From contig NZ_JAJLRA010000014.1 of assembly GCF_020991365.1 (NCBI RefSeq), positions 62,001 to 126,000 of the forward strand: a DNA stretch of 64,000 bases, given 5' to 3'. This DNA comes from Streptacidiphilus sp. ASG 303 (GTDB taxonomy: Bacteria; Actinomycetota; Actinomycetes; Streptomycetales; Streptomycetaceae). Positions 32,771-40,518 of this stretch are shown here, one piece after another. Below the pieces are notes generated by a model. It was not told the DNA's origin. It did no database searches and was given only the letters and a program-made list of their open reading frames with translations. The position numbers and the translations under genes are program-made. Within the stretch, counting starts at the first letter, position 1. Every line of letters begins with the position of its first letter.

Positions 32771-32790
32771 TTTAGGTAAGGCTAACCTTA
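32771..32790. promoter_or_regulatory. iron box (DmdR/DtxR-type operator)
   Basis: TTAGGTAAGGCTAACCTTAA is a near-perfect palindrome that matches the actinobacterial iron box TTAGGTTAGGCTAACCTAA closely. It sits upstream of the siderophore-precursor operon. Repression by DmdR/DtxR with Fe(II) is well established for such sites, and binding here is inferred from the match. Confidence 0.9.
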
Positions 32791-33170
32791 ATTGACGCCT
32801 CCTCGGGCCGATCCTCCGCCACGCGGGACCGGCCGCCGGAGAGTGCGCCGGCCCACCCCCGACCGCCTTGACCGGCAGCACTCCCGACGCCGGTCCGCAC
32901 GTCCGGCACCCTGTCCAACGCGCCCGCGCCGCCCGGGGCACGGCCCGGCACCGGACGGCCCGCGTCCGGCCGCCCGGACGCGGCCGGTGCGGCCGCGGGT
33001 GTCACCCGTTCGGCCCTACGTGCTGGCGGGCCCCGAGGCCCGTCCCTACGGTGGCGGCAGGTGACTCGAACAGCCGCCCGGCAGCCGGGGCGTCCCGCCC
33101 CGCACGACCCCGGGCCGCACGTCCTCCGGGGGACGGCGCCGCGGCGCAGGTCCCGCGCCGCCGCCCCGCA

Positions 33171-33196
33171 GCCCCGCACGGACCTCCGTGCGGGGC
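33171..33196 (+). promoter_or_regulatory. perfect 12-bp hairpin in the protease leader
   Basis: GCCCCGCACGGA - cc - TCCGTGCGGGGC lies 50 bases before the protease start, extended by outer GCC/GGC pairs. It may be an mRNA leader structure or an upstream terminator. Confidence 0.55.
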
Positions 33197-33245
33197 GGCG
33201 GCGCGGTACGGAGCCCGCGCGGCACCGCGGAACCGAGGAGGAGAC

Positions 33246-34382
33246 GTGACCGACCACCGTCCGCCGCTCCGGCGGCTGCGCTCCCGCGCACCGCTCGCCG
33301 CCGCGGCCCTGCTGCTCGCGGGCGTCCTCGCCCCGGCGGCCGCCGCGGCCCCCGCCGCCGGCAGCCCCGCGCACGACGCCGCCCGCCCCCGGCCGACCGC
33401 CACCGCCTCGGCCGGCGTCACCGCGAGCCGGGCCGAGGCCGCACGCATCGACGCGTACTGGACGAAGGCCCGGATGCGCGCCGCCAGGGCCATGCCGATG
33501 CCCCGGGCGCAGCACGCGCCGAAGGGCGCCGCCGGGGCCCCCTCCACCGCCGGGAAGCCGGAGAGGCCCGGGACGCCCCGCAGCGTCCCCGGCAGCGCCC
33601 CCGAGCAGGTGCAGCGGGACAGCTCCGGCCCGGAGAACGCCACCGGCCCGCTCCAGGTGCCCACCGCCCGCCGCTGGGGCGGCCAGGGAATGATGCCGGC
33701 CCGCAGCATCGGCCAGCTGTACTTCACCACCCCCGTCGGGGACGCCCGGTGCAGCGCCGCCGTCGTCAGCGCCGAGAACCGCGACACGGTGTGGACCGCC
33801 GGCCACTGCGTCCACCCGGGCGCCGGCGGGAAGGCCGCCTTCTACCGCAACTTCGTCTTCGTGCCGGACGCGGGCGGCGGCACGGAGCCGTACGGCCGCT
33901 GGACCTTCCGGTACGCGGGCACCACGCCCGCCTGGCAGAACACCGGCGACTGGCACTACGACGTCGCCGCCCTCGCCTTCTACCCGCAGGCGGCCCGCGG
34001 CGACCTGGAGGACACCGTCGGCGCGCAGGGCATCCGCTTCGACGGCGGCACGTCCTTCTCCGACGTGTTCACCTTCGGGTACCCGCTCGACGGCTACCGG
34101 CGGACGGACCTCGACGGCCAGGACCTCTGGTACTGCGAGGGGCCCGTCTCCCCCGTCGGCGCGGCCGACGACACCCTGGTCCTGCGGTGCGACATGGGCC
34201 ACGGCTGCAGCGGCGGCCCCTGGGTCGCCGGCCTGGGGCTCGGCCGCGGCTGGGGCTGGATCGTGGGCGTCAGCAGCCACCGCGACACCGACTCCACCGG
34301 GGCTTGGACCAACGGCCTGCTCTACGGCACCCACCAGGGCACCGCGGCGGCCCGCGTCTACGACGACGTGTCCACGCACTGA
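33246..34382 (+). CDS. secreted trypsin-like serine protease
   Basis: The 378-residue protein starts at a GTG with a purine run GAGGAGGAGAC before it. It has a basic start, a hydrophobic Ala-rich signal segment (about 14-34) and a low-complexity propeptide (about 35-135). The mature domain has the chymotrypsin-fold triad: His in WTAGHCV, Asp in HYDVAAL and Ser in HGCSGGPW. A Cys pair with CSAAVV and AGHC fits a disulfide. It resembles V8-type glutamyl endopeptidases that Streptomyces secretes. Length is within the family. It is followed by a strong hairpin. Confidence 0.9.
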   Translation: MTDHRPPLRRLRSRAPLAAAALLLAGVLAPAAAAAPAAGSPAHDAARPRPTATASAGVTASRAEAARIDAYWTKARMRAARAMPMPRAQHAPKGAAGAPSTAGKPERPGTPRSVPGSAPEQVQRDSSGPENATGPLQVPTARRWGGQGMMPARSIGQLYFTTPVGDARCSAAVVSAENRDTVWTAGHCVHPGAGGKAAFYRNFVFVPDAGGGTEPYGRWTFRYAGTTPAWQNTGDWHYDVAALAFYPQAARGDLEDTVGAQGIRFDGGTSFSDVFTFGYPLDGYRRTDLDGQDLWYCEGPVSPVGAADDTLVLRCDMGHGCSGGPWVAGLGLGRGWGWIVGVSSHRDTDSTGAWTNGLLYGTHQGTAAARVYDDVSTH

Positions 34383-34410
34383 CCCGGGACCCGGCCGGAC
34401 CCCGTCCCGG

Positions 34411-34453
34411 CCCGCCCGCCCCGGACCCGCGCGGCCCGTCCGGGGCGGGCGGG
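34411..34453 (+). terminator. perfect 16-bp hairpin after the protease
   Basis: CCCGCCCGCCCCGGAC and GTCCGGGGCGGGCGGG pair perfectly around an 11-base loop, ending in TTGCT. It lies 30 bases after the protease stop. Confidence 0.8.
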
Positions 34454-34544
34454 TTGCTCCGTACACCTCTCGACGCCGCGCCGCGGCCTGGCTAGTCTGC
34501 GCGCACCGGGCGGCCCGCGCCGCGCCCGCACCCCGAGGAGGACC

Positions 34545-35318
34545 GTGGTGACGACCGCCGACGAGGACGCGTTCTACGTCCTCACCGGGCTGCTGCTGAC
34601 CCCCGCGCAGTTCCCGAGCGTGCTCGCCGACGACTACCCGGCCGCCTGCGGGGCGCTCGCCCTGGAGCCGTGGGAGGCGGGGTACGGGCTCGTCCTCGGG
34701 CAGGACGCCGCCGGCGCCCGCTGGACCCTGGTCACCCACGACGCGGCGCTCGTCGGCTGCGCCGTCGCGGCCTGGGACTGCGGCCTGGAGTACGACCTCG
34801 ACCCGCCGGAGCGGACCGTGGTGGCGACCCGGGCCGGCTGGCCGCTGGCCCTCGCCGTGCAGGCCCCCGGCGTGCCCGCGCCGCACGACCCGGAGGGCGC
34901 CGACGGGCCGCTGCTGGCCCCGCCCGACCCCGGGGCGTGGGGGCCCGCCCAGCGGCGCATGGGCGCCGACGACGTGGGCCGCGACTGGCGCGCCTGGCGC
35001 GGCTCCACCGACGCCGGGGTGCGGTTCGCCGCACCGGGGAGCGGCCCCGGGCACGAGGGCGTCGCCCGGGTGCTCCGCGAGGCCGCCGCCTACCTCGGGG
35101 ACCCACCCCCGCCCGGCCGGGTGCGCTCCGCCCCCGCCGCGGACGGCGCCCGCACCGTCCGCGCCGACGGGCCCGGCTGGAGCCTGGTCGCCCGCACGGA
35201 CGACATCGCCTTCGTCCTCCTCGACGAGGAGCCCGGCCAGGTGCTGCCCGTGGGCCGCGGGCCCTCCCTCCCCGGCCTCCTGGAGGGCCTGGACCGGCTG
35301 GCCCGCGAGCACGGCTGA
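34545..35318 (+). CDS. hypothetical protein, no family recognised
   Basis: The 257-residue soluble protein starts at GTG with AGGAGG four bases upstream. A second GTG directly follows. It is acidic, with alternating beta-like (AGYGLVLGQD, RWTLVTHD, LVGCAVAAWDCGLEYDLDPP) and helical segments, and has no signal peptide or membrane helix. The middle (about 105-180) is Pro/Gly-rich. It lies between the protease and the CDF-like gene with no clear operon link. No family was recognised, so no function is proposed. Confidence 0.7.
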   Translation: MVTTADEDAFYVLTGLLLTPAQFPSVLADDYPAACGALALEPWEAGYGLVLGQDAAGARWTLVTHDAALVGCAVAAWDCGLEYDLDPPERTVVATRAGWPLALAVQAPGVPAPHDPEGADGPLLAPPDPGAWGPAQRRMGADDVGRDWRAWRGSTDAGVRFAAPGSGPGHEGVARVLREAAAYLGDPPPPGRVRSAPAADGARTVRADGPGWSLVARTDDIAFVLLDEEPGQVLPVGRGPSLPGLLEGLDRLAREHG

Positions 35319-35385
35319 CGCGGCGTCACCCGGCCTCCCCCCGCAGGGCGCCCGGCCCGGCCGCGGGCGGCCGGCGGGGCTCTGG

Positions 35386-35391
35386 GACAAT
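35386..35391 (+). promoter_or_regulatory. -10-like GACAAT, leaderless
   Basis: GACAAT ends 6 bases before the GTG at 35398 and no ribosome site is present. Confidence 0.45.
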
Positions 35392-35397
35392 CGCGCG

Positions 35398-35997
35398 GTG
35401 GCCCGCACCGATGACACCGCCCGCCGGAGCCTGCTCCGCCGCGGCCTCGCCCTGGAGTACGCCACCCTCGGCTGGAACGTGGCCGGCATCGCGGTGCTCG
35501 CCGTCGCGGCGGTCGCGGCGCGGTCGGTCGCCCTGGCCGGGTTCGGCCTGGACTCGCTGATCGAGATCGGCGCCTCCGCCGTCGTGGTCTGGGAGCTGTC
35601 CGGCACCGGGGAGGAGCGCCGCAGGCGCGCACTGAAGCTGATCGGCGGGGGCTTCGCGCTGCTGGCCGCCTACCTGCTGGTGCAGTCCACCTGGGTGCTG
35701 GCCGCCGGCTTCCGCCCGCACCCCTCGCCGCTGGGCATCGCCTGGACCGCGGTGACCGCCGCGGTGATGCTCGCGCTCGCCGCGGGCAAGGCCCGGATCG
35801 GCGGCGCGCTGGACAACCCGGTGCTGAGGACCGAGGGCCGGGTCACCCTGGTCGACGGCCTGCTGGCCGCCGCCGTGCTGGCCGGCCTGGTGCTCAACTC
35901 CCTGGCCGGCTGGTGGTGGGCCGACCCGGCGGCCGGGTACGTCCTGGTGGCCTACGCGGTGCGCGAGGCCGGGGAGGTCCTCCTCGGCGGCCCCTGA
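35398..35997 (+). CDS. CDF-like cation-efflux membrane protein without cytoplasmic domain
   Basis: The 199-residue protein has about five to six hydrophobic segments. LAGFGLDSLIEIGASAVVVWEL near residue 50 matches helix 2 of cation diffusion facilitators, with an Asp in the usual metal position. TEGRVTLVDGLLAAAVLAGLVLN matches helix 5. The C-terminal cytoplasmic metal-sensing domain is missing; the protein ends shortly after the last helix. CDF proteins export Zn, Co, Fe or Mn. It is upstream of the arsenic locus but no evidence joins them. Start at a GTG with leaderless -10. Confidence 0.82.
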   Translation: MARTDDTARRSLLRRGLALEYATLGWNVAGIAVLAVAAVAARSVALAGFGLDSLIEIGASAVVVWELSGTGEERRRRALKLIGGGFALLAAYLLVQSTWVLAAGFRPHPSPLGIAWTAVTAAVMLALAAGKARIGGALDNPVLRTEGRVTLVDGLLAAAVLAGLVLNSLAGWWWADPAAGYVLVAYAVREAGEVLLGGP

Positions 35998-36119
35998 GGG
36001 CTCCCGCCGGCCGGCGGCGCGGCTCCCGGCCCCCACGGCCGGCCGCCGGGGGCCGGGCCCTCCCGGAGCCGGCGGAGCGGACGTCGGCGCGGGCCGGCGC
36101 GGTGCCGGCCGCGGGGGTG

Positions 36120-36542
36120 TCAGCCCTCCTGCCCGGACCGGGCGTCGATCTCGGCGACGAGGCCCTCGACGAGGCCCCTGATCTCGTCGCGGATCGGGCG
36201 GACGGCCTCGACTCCACGGCCGGCCGGGTCGTCGAGCGTCCAGTCGAGGTACTTCCTGCCGGGGAAGTACGGGCAGGCGTCGCCGCAGCCCATGGTGATG
36301 ACGTAGTCGGACGCCTGGACGGCCTCGGTGGTGAGGATCCTCGGGATCCGGTCGGAGATGTCGATGCCCAGCTCGGCCATCGCGGCGACGGCGGCCGGGT
36401 TGACCCGGTCGCCGGGGGCCGAGCCGGCGGAGCGGACCTCGACGCGGTCGCCGGCGAGGTGGCGCAGGAAGCCGGCGGCCATCTGCGAGCGGCCGGCGTT
36501 GTGGATGCAGACGAACAGCACGGAGGCGGCGGGAGCGGGCAT
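36120..36542 (-). CDS. arsC: arsenate reductase, LMW-phosphatase type
   Basis: The 140-residue protein has the phosphatase loop VCIHNAGRSQMA, with nucleophile Cys12 and Arg18. It also has ITMGCGDACPYFPG with further Cys residues and DDPAG near the C-terminus. This is the ArsC2/Acr2-like actinobacterial fold, which reduces arsenate to arsenite with thioredoxin or mycothiol. The pattern WTLDDPAGRGVEAV is diagnostic for arsenate reductase. It is transcribed away from arsR (36640), sharing a 97-base gap. The pump that would remove the arsenite is not in the window. Confidence 0.9.
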   Translation of the reverse strand: MPAPAASVLFVCIHNAGRSQMAAGFLRHLAGDRVEVRSAGSAPGDRVNPAAVAAMAELGIDISDRIPRILTTEAVQASDYVITMGCGDACPYFPGRKYLDWTLDDPAGRGVEAVRPIRDEIRGLVEGLVAEIDARSGQEG

Positions 36543-36639
36543 CGTCGTGGTTCCTTCGATGGGTGCGGCTCAGTGCCCCGGGGGGCGGCCGGGGAGGGGA
36601 CTCGCCAGGCGGGCCCGGCGCCCGGTAACGTATCAGCCC

Positions 36640-36951
36640 ATGGTGACGTCAGTCGACGGTGATGTGTTGAAGGTGCTGGCCGACCCGCTGCGGATGCAGA
36701 TCGTGCGGCTCCTCGCCCGTGAGGCGCTGTGCACGACGCACCTGGTGGAGGAGACCGGCGCCAAGCAGACCAACCTGTCCAACCACCTCAGGGCCCTGCG
36801 GGACGCGGGCCTGGTCGACACCGAGCCCTGCGGGCGTTTCACCTACTACTCGCTGCGTCCCGAGGCCATCGCGGCCCTGGCGGCGGAGCTCGCCGGGCTG
36901 GCGGCCACCGCCCGCGAGGCCTCCGCGGCCGGCCGCAGGCGGTCCTGCTGA
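36640..36951 (+). CDS. arsR: ArsR-family regulator
   Basis: The 103-residue winged-helix protein has VLKVLADPLRMQIVRLLAREALCTTHLVEETGAKQTNLSNHLRALRDAGLVDTEP, the ArsR/SmtB fold. A Cys at residue 31 lies where the CVC arsenite site is in other family members, but only one of the Cys residues is here; others are at 71 and the very C-terminus. It precedes the aquaporin gene and is divergent from arsC, so it may regulate both. Start ATG at 36640 follows a TAACGTAT -10-like stretch and looks leaderless. Confidence 0.87.
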   Translation: MVTSVDGDVLKVLADPLRMQIVRLLAREALCTTHLVEETGAKQTNLSNHLRALRDAGLVDTEPCGRFTYYSLRPEAIAALAAELAGLAATAREASAAGRRRSC

Positions 36952-37016
36952 ACCACCCCGGTCCCGACCCGGCGGCACGCCCCGCCCCGCCCCGCCCCCC
37001 GCACAGGAGTGCCCTG

Positions 37017-37805
37017 ATGAACGCCACAGACGCGGCCGTACCCGAGACCACCGCGGCGGGGGCCGACCCGGCCCCCGACCGGGGGGACCCCCGCGCCGCC
37101 GAGCCGCCGGCGGCCCCGCTGGCGAACCGGGTGGCGGCCGAGCTCGTGGGCACCGCCGCACTGGTCGCGGTGGTGGTGGGCTCCGGCATCCAGGCCGCCG
37201 GGCTCAGCAGGGACGTCGGCCTGCAGCTGCTGGCCAACTCGCTGGCCACCGTGTTCGGCCTCGGCGTGCTCATCCTGCTGCTCGGCCCGGTATCGGGCGC
37301 GCACTTCAACCCGGTCGTCACGCTCGCCGCGTGGTGGACCGGCCGCAGGGACCCGAGGGGCCCGGGCCCGCGCGAGGTCGCCGCCTACATCGCGGCGCAG
37401 GTCGCGGGGGCGATCGGCGGGGCGGTCCTGGCGGACGCCATGTTCGGCCGGGCGCTGGTGGAGTGGTCGGCCCACGACCGCTCGGCCGGACACCTGCTGC
37501 TCGGCGAGGCCGTCGCCACCGCCGGCCTGGTGCTGCTGGTCCTCGGCCTGGCCAGGACCGACCACCTCCGGTTCGCACCCGTCGCGGTCGCCTCCTACAT
37601 CGGCGCCGCGTACTGGTTCACCTCCTCCACCTCCTTCGCCAACCCGGCGGTGTCGATCGGCCGCGCGTTCACCGACACCTTCGCCGGCATCGCGCCGGGC
37701 TCGCTGCCCGGCTTCATCGCCGCGCAGCTGGTCGGCGGGGCGGCCGGCCTGCTCCTGGTCGCGCCGGTCTTCGGCCGCCGCCGCGCGGCCGCCCCGGCCG
37801 AGTAG
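37017..37805 (+). CDS. aquaporin / aquaglyceroporin family channel
   Basis: The 262-residue membrane protein has two asparagine boxes: NPV at 98-100 (in AHFNPVV) and NPA at 209-211 (in SFANPAV). The first is a variant, as in several MIP channels of arsenic operons such as AqpS. It has a Pro/Ala-rich start of about 35 residues and then six helices. It lies 65 bases after arsR, with AGGAG nine bases upstream. In rhizobia such channels release arsenite downhill after ArsC reduces arsenate. The same role is a good hypothesis here. Glycerol or water transport is the default alternative. Confidence 0.82.
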   Translation: MNATDAAVPETTAAGADPAPDRGDPRAAEPPAAPLANRVAAELVGTAALVAVVVGSGIQAAGLSRDVGLQLLANSLATVFGLGVLILLLGPVSGAHFNPVVTLAAWWTGRRDPRGPGPREVAAYIAAQVAGAIGGAVLADAMFGRALVEWSAHDRSAGHLLLGEAVATAGLVLLVLGLARTDHLRFAPVAVASYIGAAYWFTSSTSFANPAVSIGRAFTDTFAGIAPGSLPGFIAAQLVGGAAGLLLVAPVFGRRRAAAPAE

Positions 37806-37826
37806 CCGCACCCCCGCCGCACGCCG

Positions 37827-37856
37827 ACGGCCCCGCCCCGGACGGGGCGGGGCCGT
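37827..37856. terminator. perfect 14-bp hairpin after the aquaporin
   Basis: ACGGCCCCGCCCCG and CGGGGCGGGGCCGT pair around a 2-base loop between convergent aquaporin and GNAT genes; flanking GC extends it imperfectly. It is a bidirectional terminator. Confidence 0.8.
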
Positions 37857-37872
37857 CTGCGTGCGCACGGGG

Positions 37873-38376
37873 TCAGTCGACGACGGGGCTGCGGCGCTCG
37901 ATCAGCAGCACGTCGCGCCAGGTCCCGCGGTGGCGGGCGACACGCTCGCGGGTGCCGATCACCCGGAACCCCGCCCGGGCGTGGAGGGCGAGGCTCGCGG
38001 TGTTCTCCGGGAACACCCCGGACTGGATGGTCCAGATCCCGGCCGCCTCGGTCGAGGCGATCAGCTCCCGGAGCAGGGCGCCGGCGACGCCGCGGCCGCG
38101 CGCGCCGGGGTGCACGTACACGGAGTGCTCGACGACGCCCGCGTACGCGGGCCGGGCGGAGACCGCGCTCACCGCGGCCCAGCCCAGCACCTCGCCGGCC
38201 GCCCCCAGCGCGACGTGCCGGTGGCCGGGGAGCCGGGCGGCGTCGAAGGCGTCCCAGGCCGGGGCGGCGGTCTCGAAGGTGGCGTTGCCCTCCTCGATGC
38301 CCGCCCGGTAGATCGCGAGGACCTGCTCGGCGTGCTCGGGCCCCATCGGGCCGAGGGTGGCGGCGGCGTGCGGCAC
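37873..38376 (-). CDS. arsN1: GNAT acetyltransferase, arsinothricin/phosphinothricin resistance type
   Basis: The 167-residue protein matches the Pat/Bar/ArsN1 branch: IYRAGIEEGNATFETAAP at the start, VLGWAAVSAVSARPAYAGVVEHSVYVHP, the acetyl-CoA motif RGRGVAGALLREL, and HARAGFRVIGTRERV. These enzymes N-acetylate the glutamate-analogue antibiotics phosphinothricin and arsinothricin. It is coupled to an arsenic regulator (arsR2, 16 bases away, same direction), which supports ArsN1 over a plain methionine-sulfoximine acetyltransferase. The stop is at 37873, close to the terminator. Confidence 0.82.
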   Translation of the reverse strand: MPHAAATLGPMGPEHAEQVLAIYRAGIEEGNATFETAAPAWDAFDAARLPGHRHVALGAAGEVLGWAAVSAVSARPAYAGVVEHSVYVHPGARGRGVAGALLRELIASTEAAGIWTIQSGVFPENTASLALHARAGFRVIGTRERVARHRGTWRDVLLIERRSPVVD

Positions 38377-38392
38377 CGGGTGCTCCTCCGGG

Positions 38393-38746
38393 TCAGCGGG
38401 ACAGGTCGAGCAGGGCGGCCATCCCGGCCACCACCGAGGGTGCGACCCGGTAGTAGACCCAGGTGCCGCGCCGCTCGCTGGTGAGCAGGCCCGCCTCGCG
38501 GAGCTTCTTCAGGTGGTGGGAGACGGTCGGCTGGGACACCCCCACGTCCTGGATGTCGCACACGCACGCCTCCCCGCCGGGGTGCGAGGCGACCCTGGAG
38601 AAGAGCCGCAGCCGGACCGGGTCGGACAGCGCCTTGAACATCGCGGCCATCCGCACCGCGTCCTCGGCGGACAGCTCGGCCGAGGTGATCGGCGGGCAGC
38701 ACGGCGCGGCGTCCGGCTCCAGGACCGGCACCTTCGGATTCGACAT
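38393..38746 (-). CDS. arsR: ArsR-family arsenite-responsive regulator
   Basis: The 117-residue regulator has the arsenic site Cys61-Val-Cys63 within GEACVCDIQDVGVSQPTVSHHLKKLREAGLL, overlapping the recognition helix region. The N-terminus carries an additional vicinal Cys16-Cys17. It is the usual 110-120 residue ArsR. The ATG at 38746 is preferred; upstream the reading frame would run through the operator. It is followed by arsN1 and faces the oxidoreductase gene at 38872. Two inverted repeats in that gap are probable operators. Confidence 0.9.
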   Translation of the reverse strand: MSNPKVPVLEPDAAPCCPPITSAELSAEDAVRMAAMFKALSDPVRLRLFSRVASHPGGEACVCDIQDVGVSQPTVSHHLKKLREAGLLTSERRGTWVYYRVAPSVVAGMAALLDLSR

Positions 38747-38762
38747 GTGTCTATGTTGACAC
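38747..38762. promoter_or_regulatory. inverted repeat GTGTC-N6-GACAC, ArsR operator candidate
   Basis: Perfect 5-bp arms with spacer TATGTT sit directly upstream of the arsR2 start codon. The position suits autoregulation. Confidence 0.55.
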
Positions 38763-38801
38763 CGGTCGATCCCGGGTGGCAAGGTCGGGACCGCCAGCAC
38801 A

Positions 38802-38815
38802 TCGACGCTTGTCGA
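38802..38815. promoter_or_regulatory. inverted repeat TCGAC-N4-GTCGA, second ArsR operator candidate
   Basis: TCGAC - GCTT - GTCGA lies about 40 bases from the first site and 57 bases before the oxidoreductase start. It may control the divergent gene. Confidence 0.5.
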
Positions 38816-38871
38816 ATCAGCCGGGGGGCGGGAGTGCCGCCGCCCCGCCCACCGCGAAGGGGACCATCGCC

Positions 38872-40254
38872 ATGCCCGAAGGCTCCGACCTGCCCGTCCT
38901 CGTCATCGGCGCCGGCCCGGTCGGGCTCGCCGCCGCCGCCCACCTCACCGGGCGCGGCCTGCCCGCCCTGGTGCTCGAAGCGGGCCCGGCCGCCGGCAGC
39001 GCGGTGCGCGCGTGGGGCCACGTGCGGCTGTTCTCCCCCTGGGCCGAACTGGTCGACCCCGCCGCCGAGAAGCTCCTCGCCCCCACCGGCTGGACCCGCC
39101 CCGACCCCGCCTCCTACCCGACCGGCGCCGACTGGGTGGAGCTGTACCTGCAGCCGCTCGCCGACGCCCTCGGCGACAGGGTCCGCTGCGGCGCCCGGGT
39201 CACCGGCGTCGCCCGCGCCGGCCGCGACCGCGTCGTCGACTCCGGCCGCGAGGACCAGCCCTTCACCGTCCACGTCACCCGCGCCGACGGCACCGAGGAG
39301 CGGATCACCGCCGCCGCGGTCGTCGACGCCTCCGGCACCTGGTCCACCCCCGGCCCCCTCGGCGCCGACGGCCTGCCCGCGGTCGGCGAGAGGACCCACG
39401 CCGCCCGCATCTCCTACCGCGTCCCGGACCTGGGGGACCCCGCCGTCCGCGCCCGGTACGCCGGCCGGCGCACCGCCGTCGTCGGCTCCGGCGCCTCCGC
39501 CTTCACCGCCCTGGCCGCACTCGCCGGCCTGGCCGAGGAGGAGAGCGGCACCCACGCCGTGTGGGTCCTGCGCCGCGGCATCACCGGCTCGACCTTCGGC
39601 GGCGGAAGCGCCGACCAGCTCCCCGCCCGGGGCGCCCTCGGGCTCGCCGCCAGGGCCGCCGTCGAGAGCGGCCACGCCGTCGCCCTGACCGGCTTCCGCA
39701 CCGCCGCCGTCGAGCGGAGCGGCGACAGGCTCGCCCTCGTCTCCGAGGACGGCCGCCGCGCCGGGGACCTGGACGAGATCGTCGTCCTGACCGGCCTGCG
39801 CCCCGACCTGTCCTTCCTGACCGAGCTGCGGCTCGGTCTGGACGAGCGCCTCGAGGCCTCCGCCGCCCTCGCGCCGCTGATCGACCCCAACCGGCACTCC
39901 TGCGGCACCGTCCCGCCGCACGGCGCGGGCGAGCTCTCCCACCCCGAGCGGGGCGTCCACCTGGTCGGCATGAAGTCCTACGGCCGTGCCCCGACCTTCC
40001 TCGCCATGACCGGCTACGAGCAGGTCCGCTCCGTCGCCGCCCACCTCGCCGGCGACCGGGAGGCCGCCGAGCGCGTCGAGCTCACCCTGCCGGAGACCGG
40101 CGTGTGCGGCGGCGCAGGCCTCTTCGACCGGCCCGACGCGCAGCAGGACGCGGGCGGCGGCTGCTGCGCGGCCCCGGCCGCCGCCCCCGTCCCGGTCGCC
40201 CTCGGCACCGGCGCCCCGCCCCAGGAGGCGCCGGGCGCCGGGGGCTGCTGCTGA
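38872..40254 (+). CDS. arsO: FAD-dependent NAD(P)H oxidoreductase, ArsO-like
   Basis: The 460-residue flavoprotein has the FAD motif VIGAGPVGLAAAAHL at the start and the NAD(P)H motif VVGSGASAFTALAAL. The middle has AWGHVRLFSPWAELVDPA, typical of flavin-binding monooxygenase-like proteins annotated ArsO in Streptomyces arsenic clusters. The N-terminal 430 residues look like a complete two-dinucleotide-domain enzyme. The tail has vicinal Cys pairs at about 435 and at the very end (GGCC), which is unusual. Activity is unproven, even in known ars clusters. The operator region is shared with arsR2. Confidence 0.78.
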   Translation: MPEGSDLPVLVIGAGPVGLAAAAHLTGRGLPALVLEAGPAAGSAVRAWGHVRLFSPWAELVDPAAEKLLAPTGWTRPDPASYPTGADWVELYLQPLADALGDRVRCGARVTGVARAGRDRVVDSGREDQPFTVHVTRADGTEERITAAAVVDASGTWSTPGPLGADGLPAVGERTHAARISYRVPDLGDPAVRARYAGRRTAVVGSGASAFTALAALAGLAEEESGTHAVWVLRRGITGSTFGGGSADQLPARGALGLAARAAVESGHAVALTGFRTAAVERSGDRLALVSEDGRRAGDLDEIVVLTGLRPDLSFLTELRLGLDERLEASAALAPLIDPNRHSCGTVPPHGAGELSHPERGVHLVGMKSYGRAPTFLAMTGYEQVRSVAAHLAGDREAAERVELTLPETGVCGGAGLFDRPDAQQDAGGGCCAAPAAAPVPVALGTGAPPQEAPGAGGCC

Positions 40255-40518
40255 CCCGGCCCCGGGACGGCGGCCGCCGCAGCCGGGCTGCCGGTCGCGG
40301 CGGCCGCGCCAGCGGCTGCGGCGGGCGGGTCGGCGGCCGCGGGAGGGGCCCGCGGGGTGCGTGCACGCCCTGCGGGCGGGGGCGGCTCCCCGGGCCGGGA
40401 CCGTGGAGGCGGGACAGGCCGGCCGGAAGACGGCCGCGGGCCGGCGGCGGGCGGCCCCCGGCCGGCAGGCGGCCCGTACGATGCGGGCACGGTCGGATGC
40501 AGGCGGAGGGAGCGATCC

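Larger units (their letters stand above)
32613..33245. other. long leader and divergent gap, siderophore operon to protease
   Basis: This region holds the 5' leader of the aminotransferase (32613-32770), the iron box, and about 450 bases before the protease start. The leader on the left is low-complexity GGTGCGGTCGGGCGG repeats with no reading frame. The right part holds a perfect hairpin (33171-33196) and GC-rich sequence. Open frames there are rich in Arg, Pro and Gly without any domain, so no gene is called. Confidence 0.5.

Noticed and set aside
32792-33064. Plus-strand ORF of 90 codons between iron box and protease
   Set aside because: Composition is Arg/Pro throughout and no family pattern is seen. 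It lies in the leader region.
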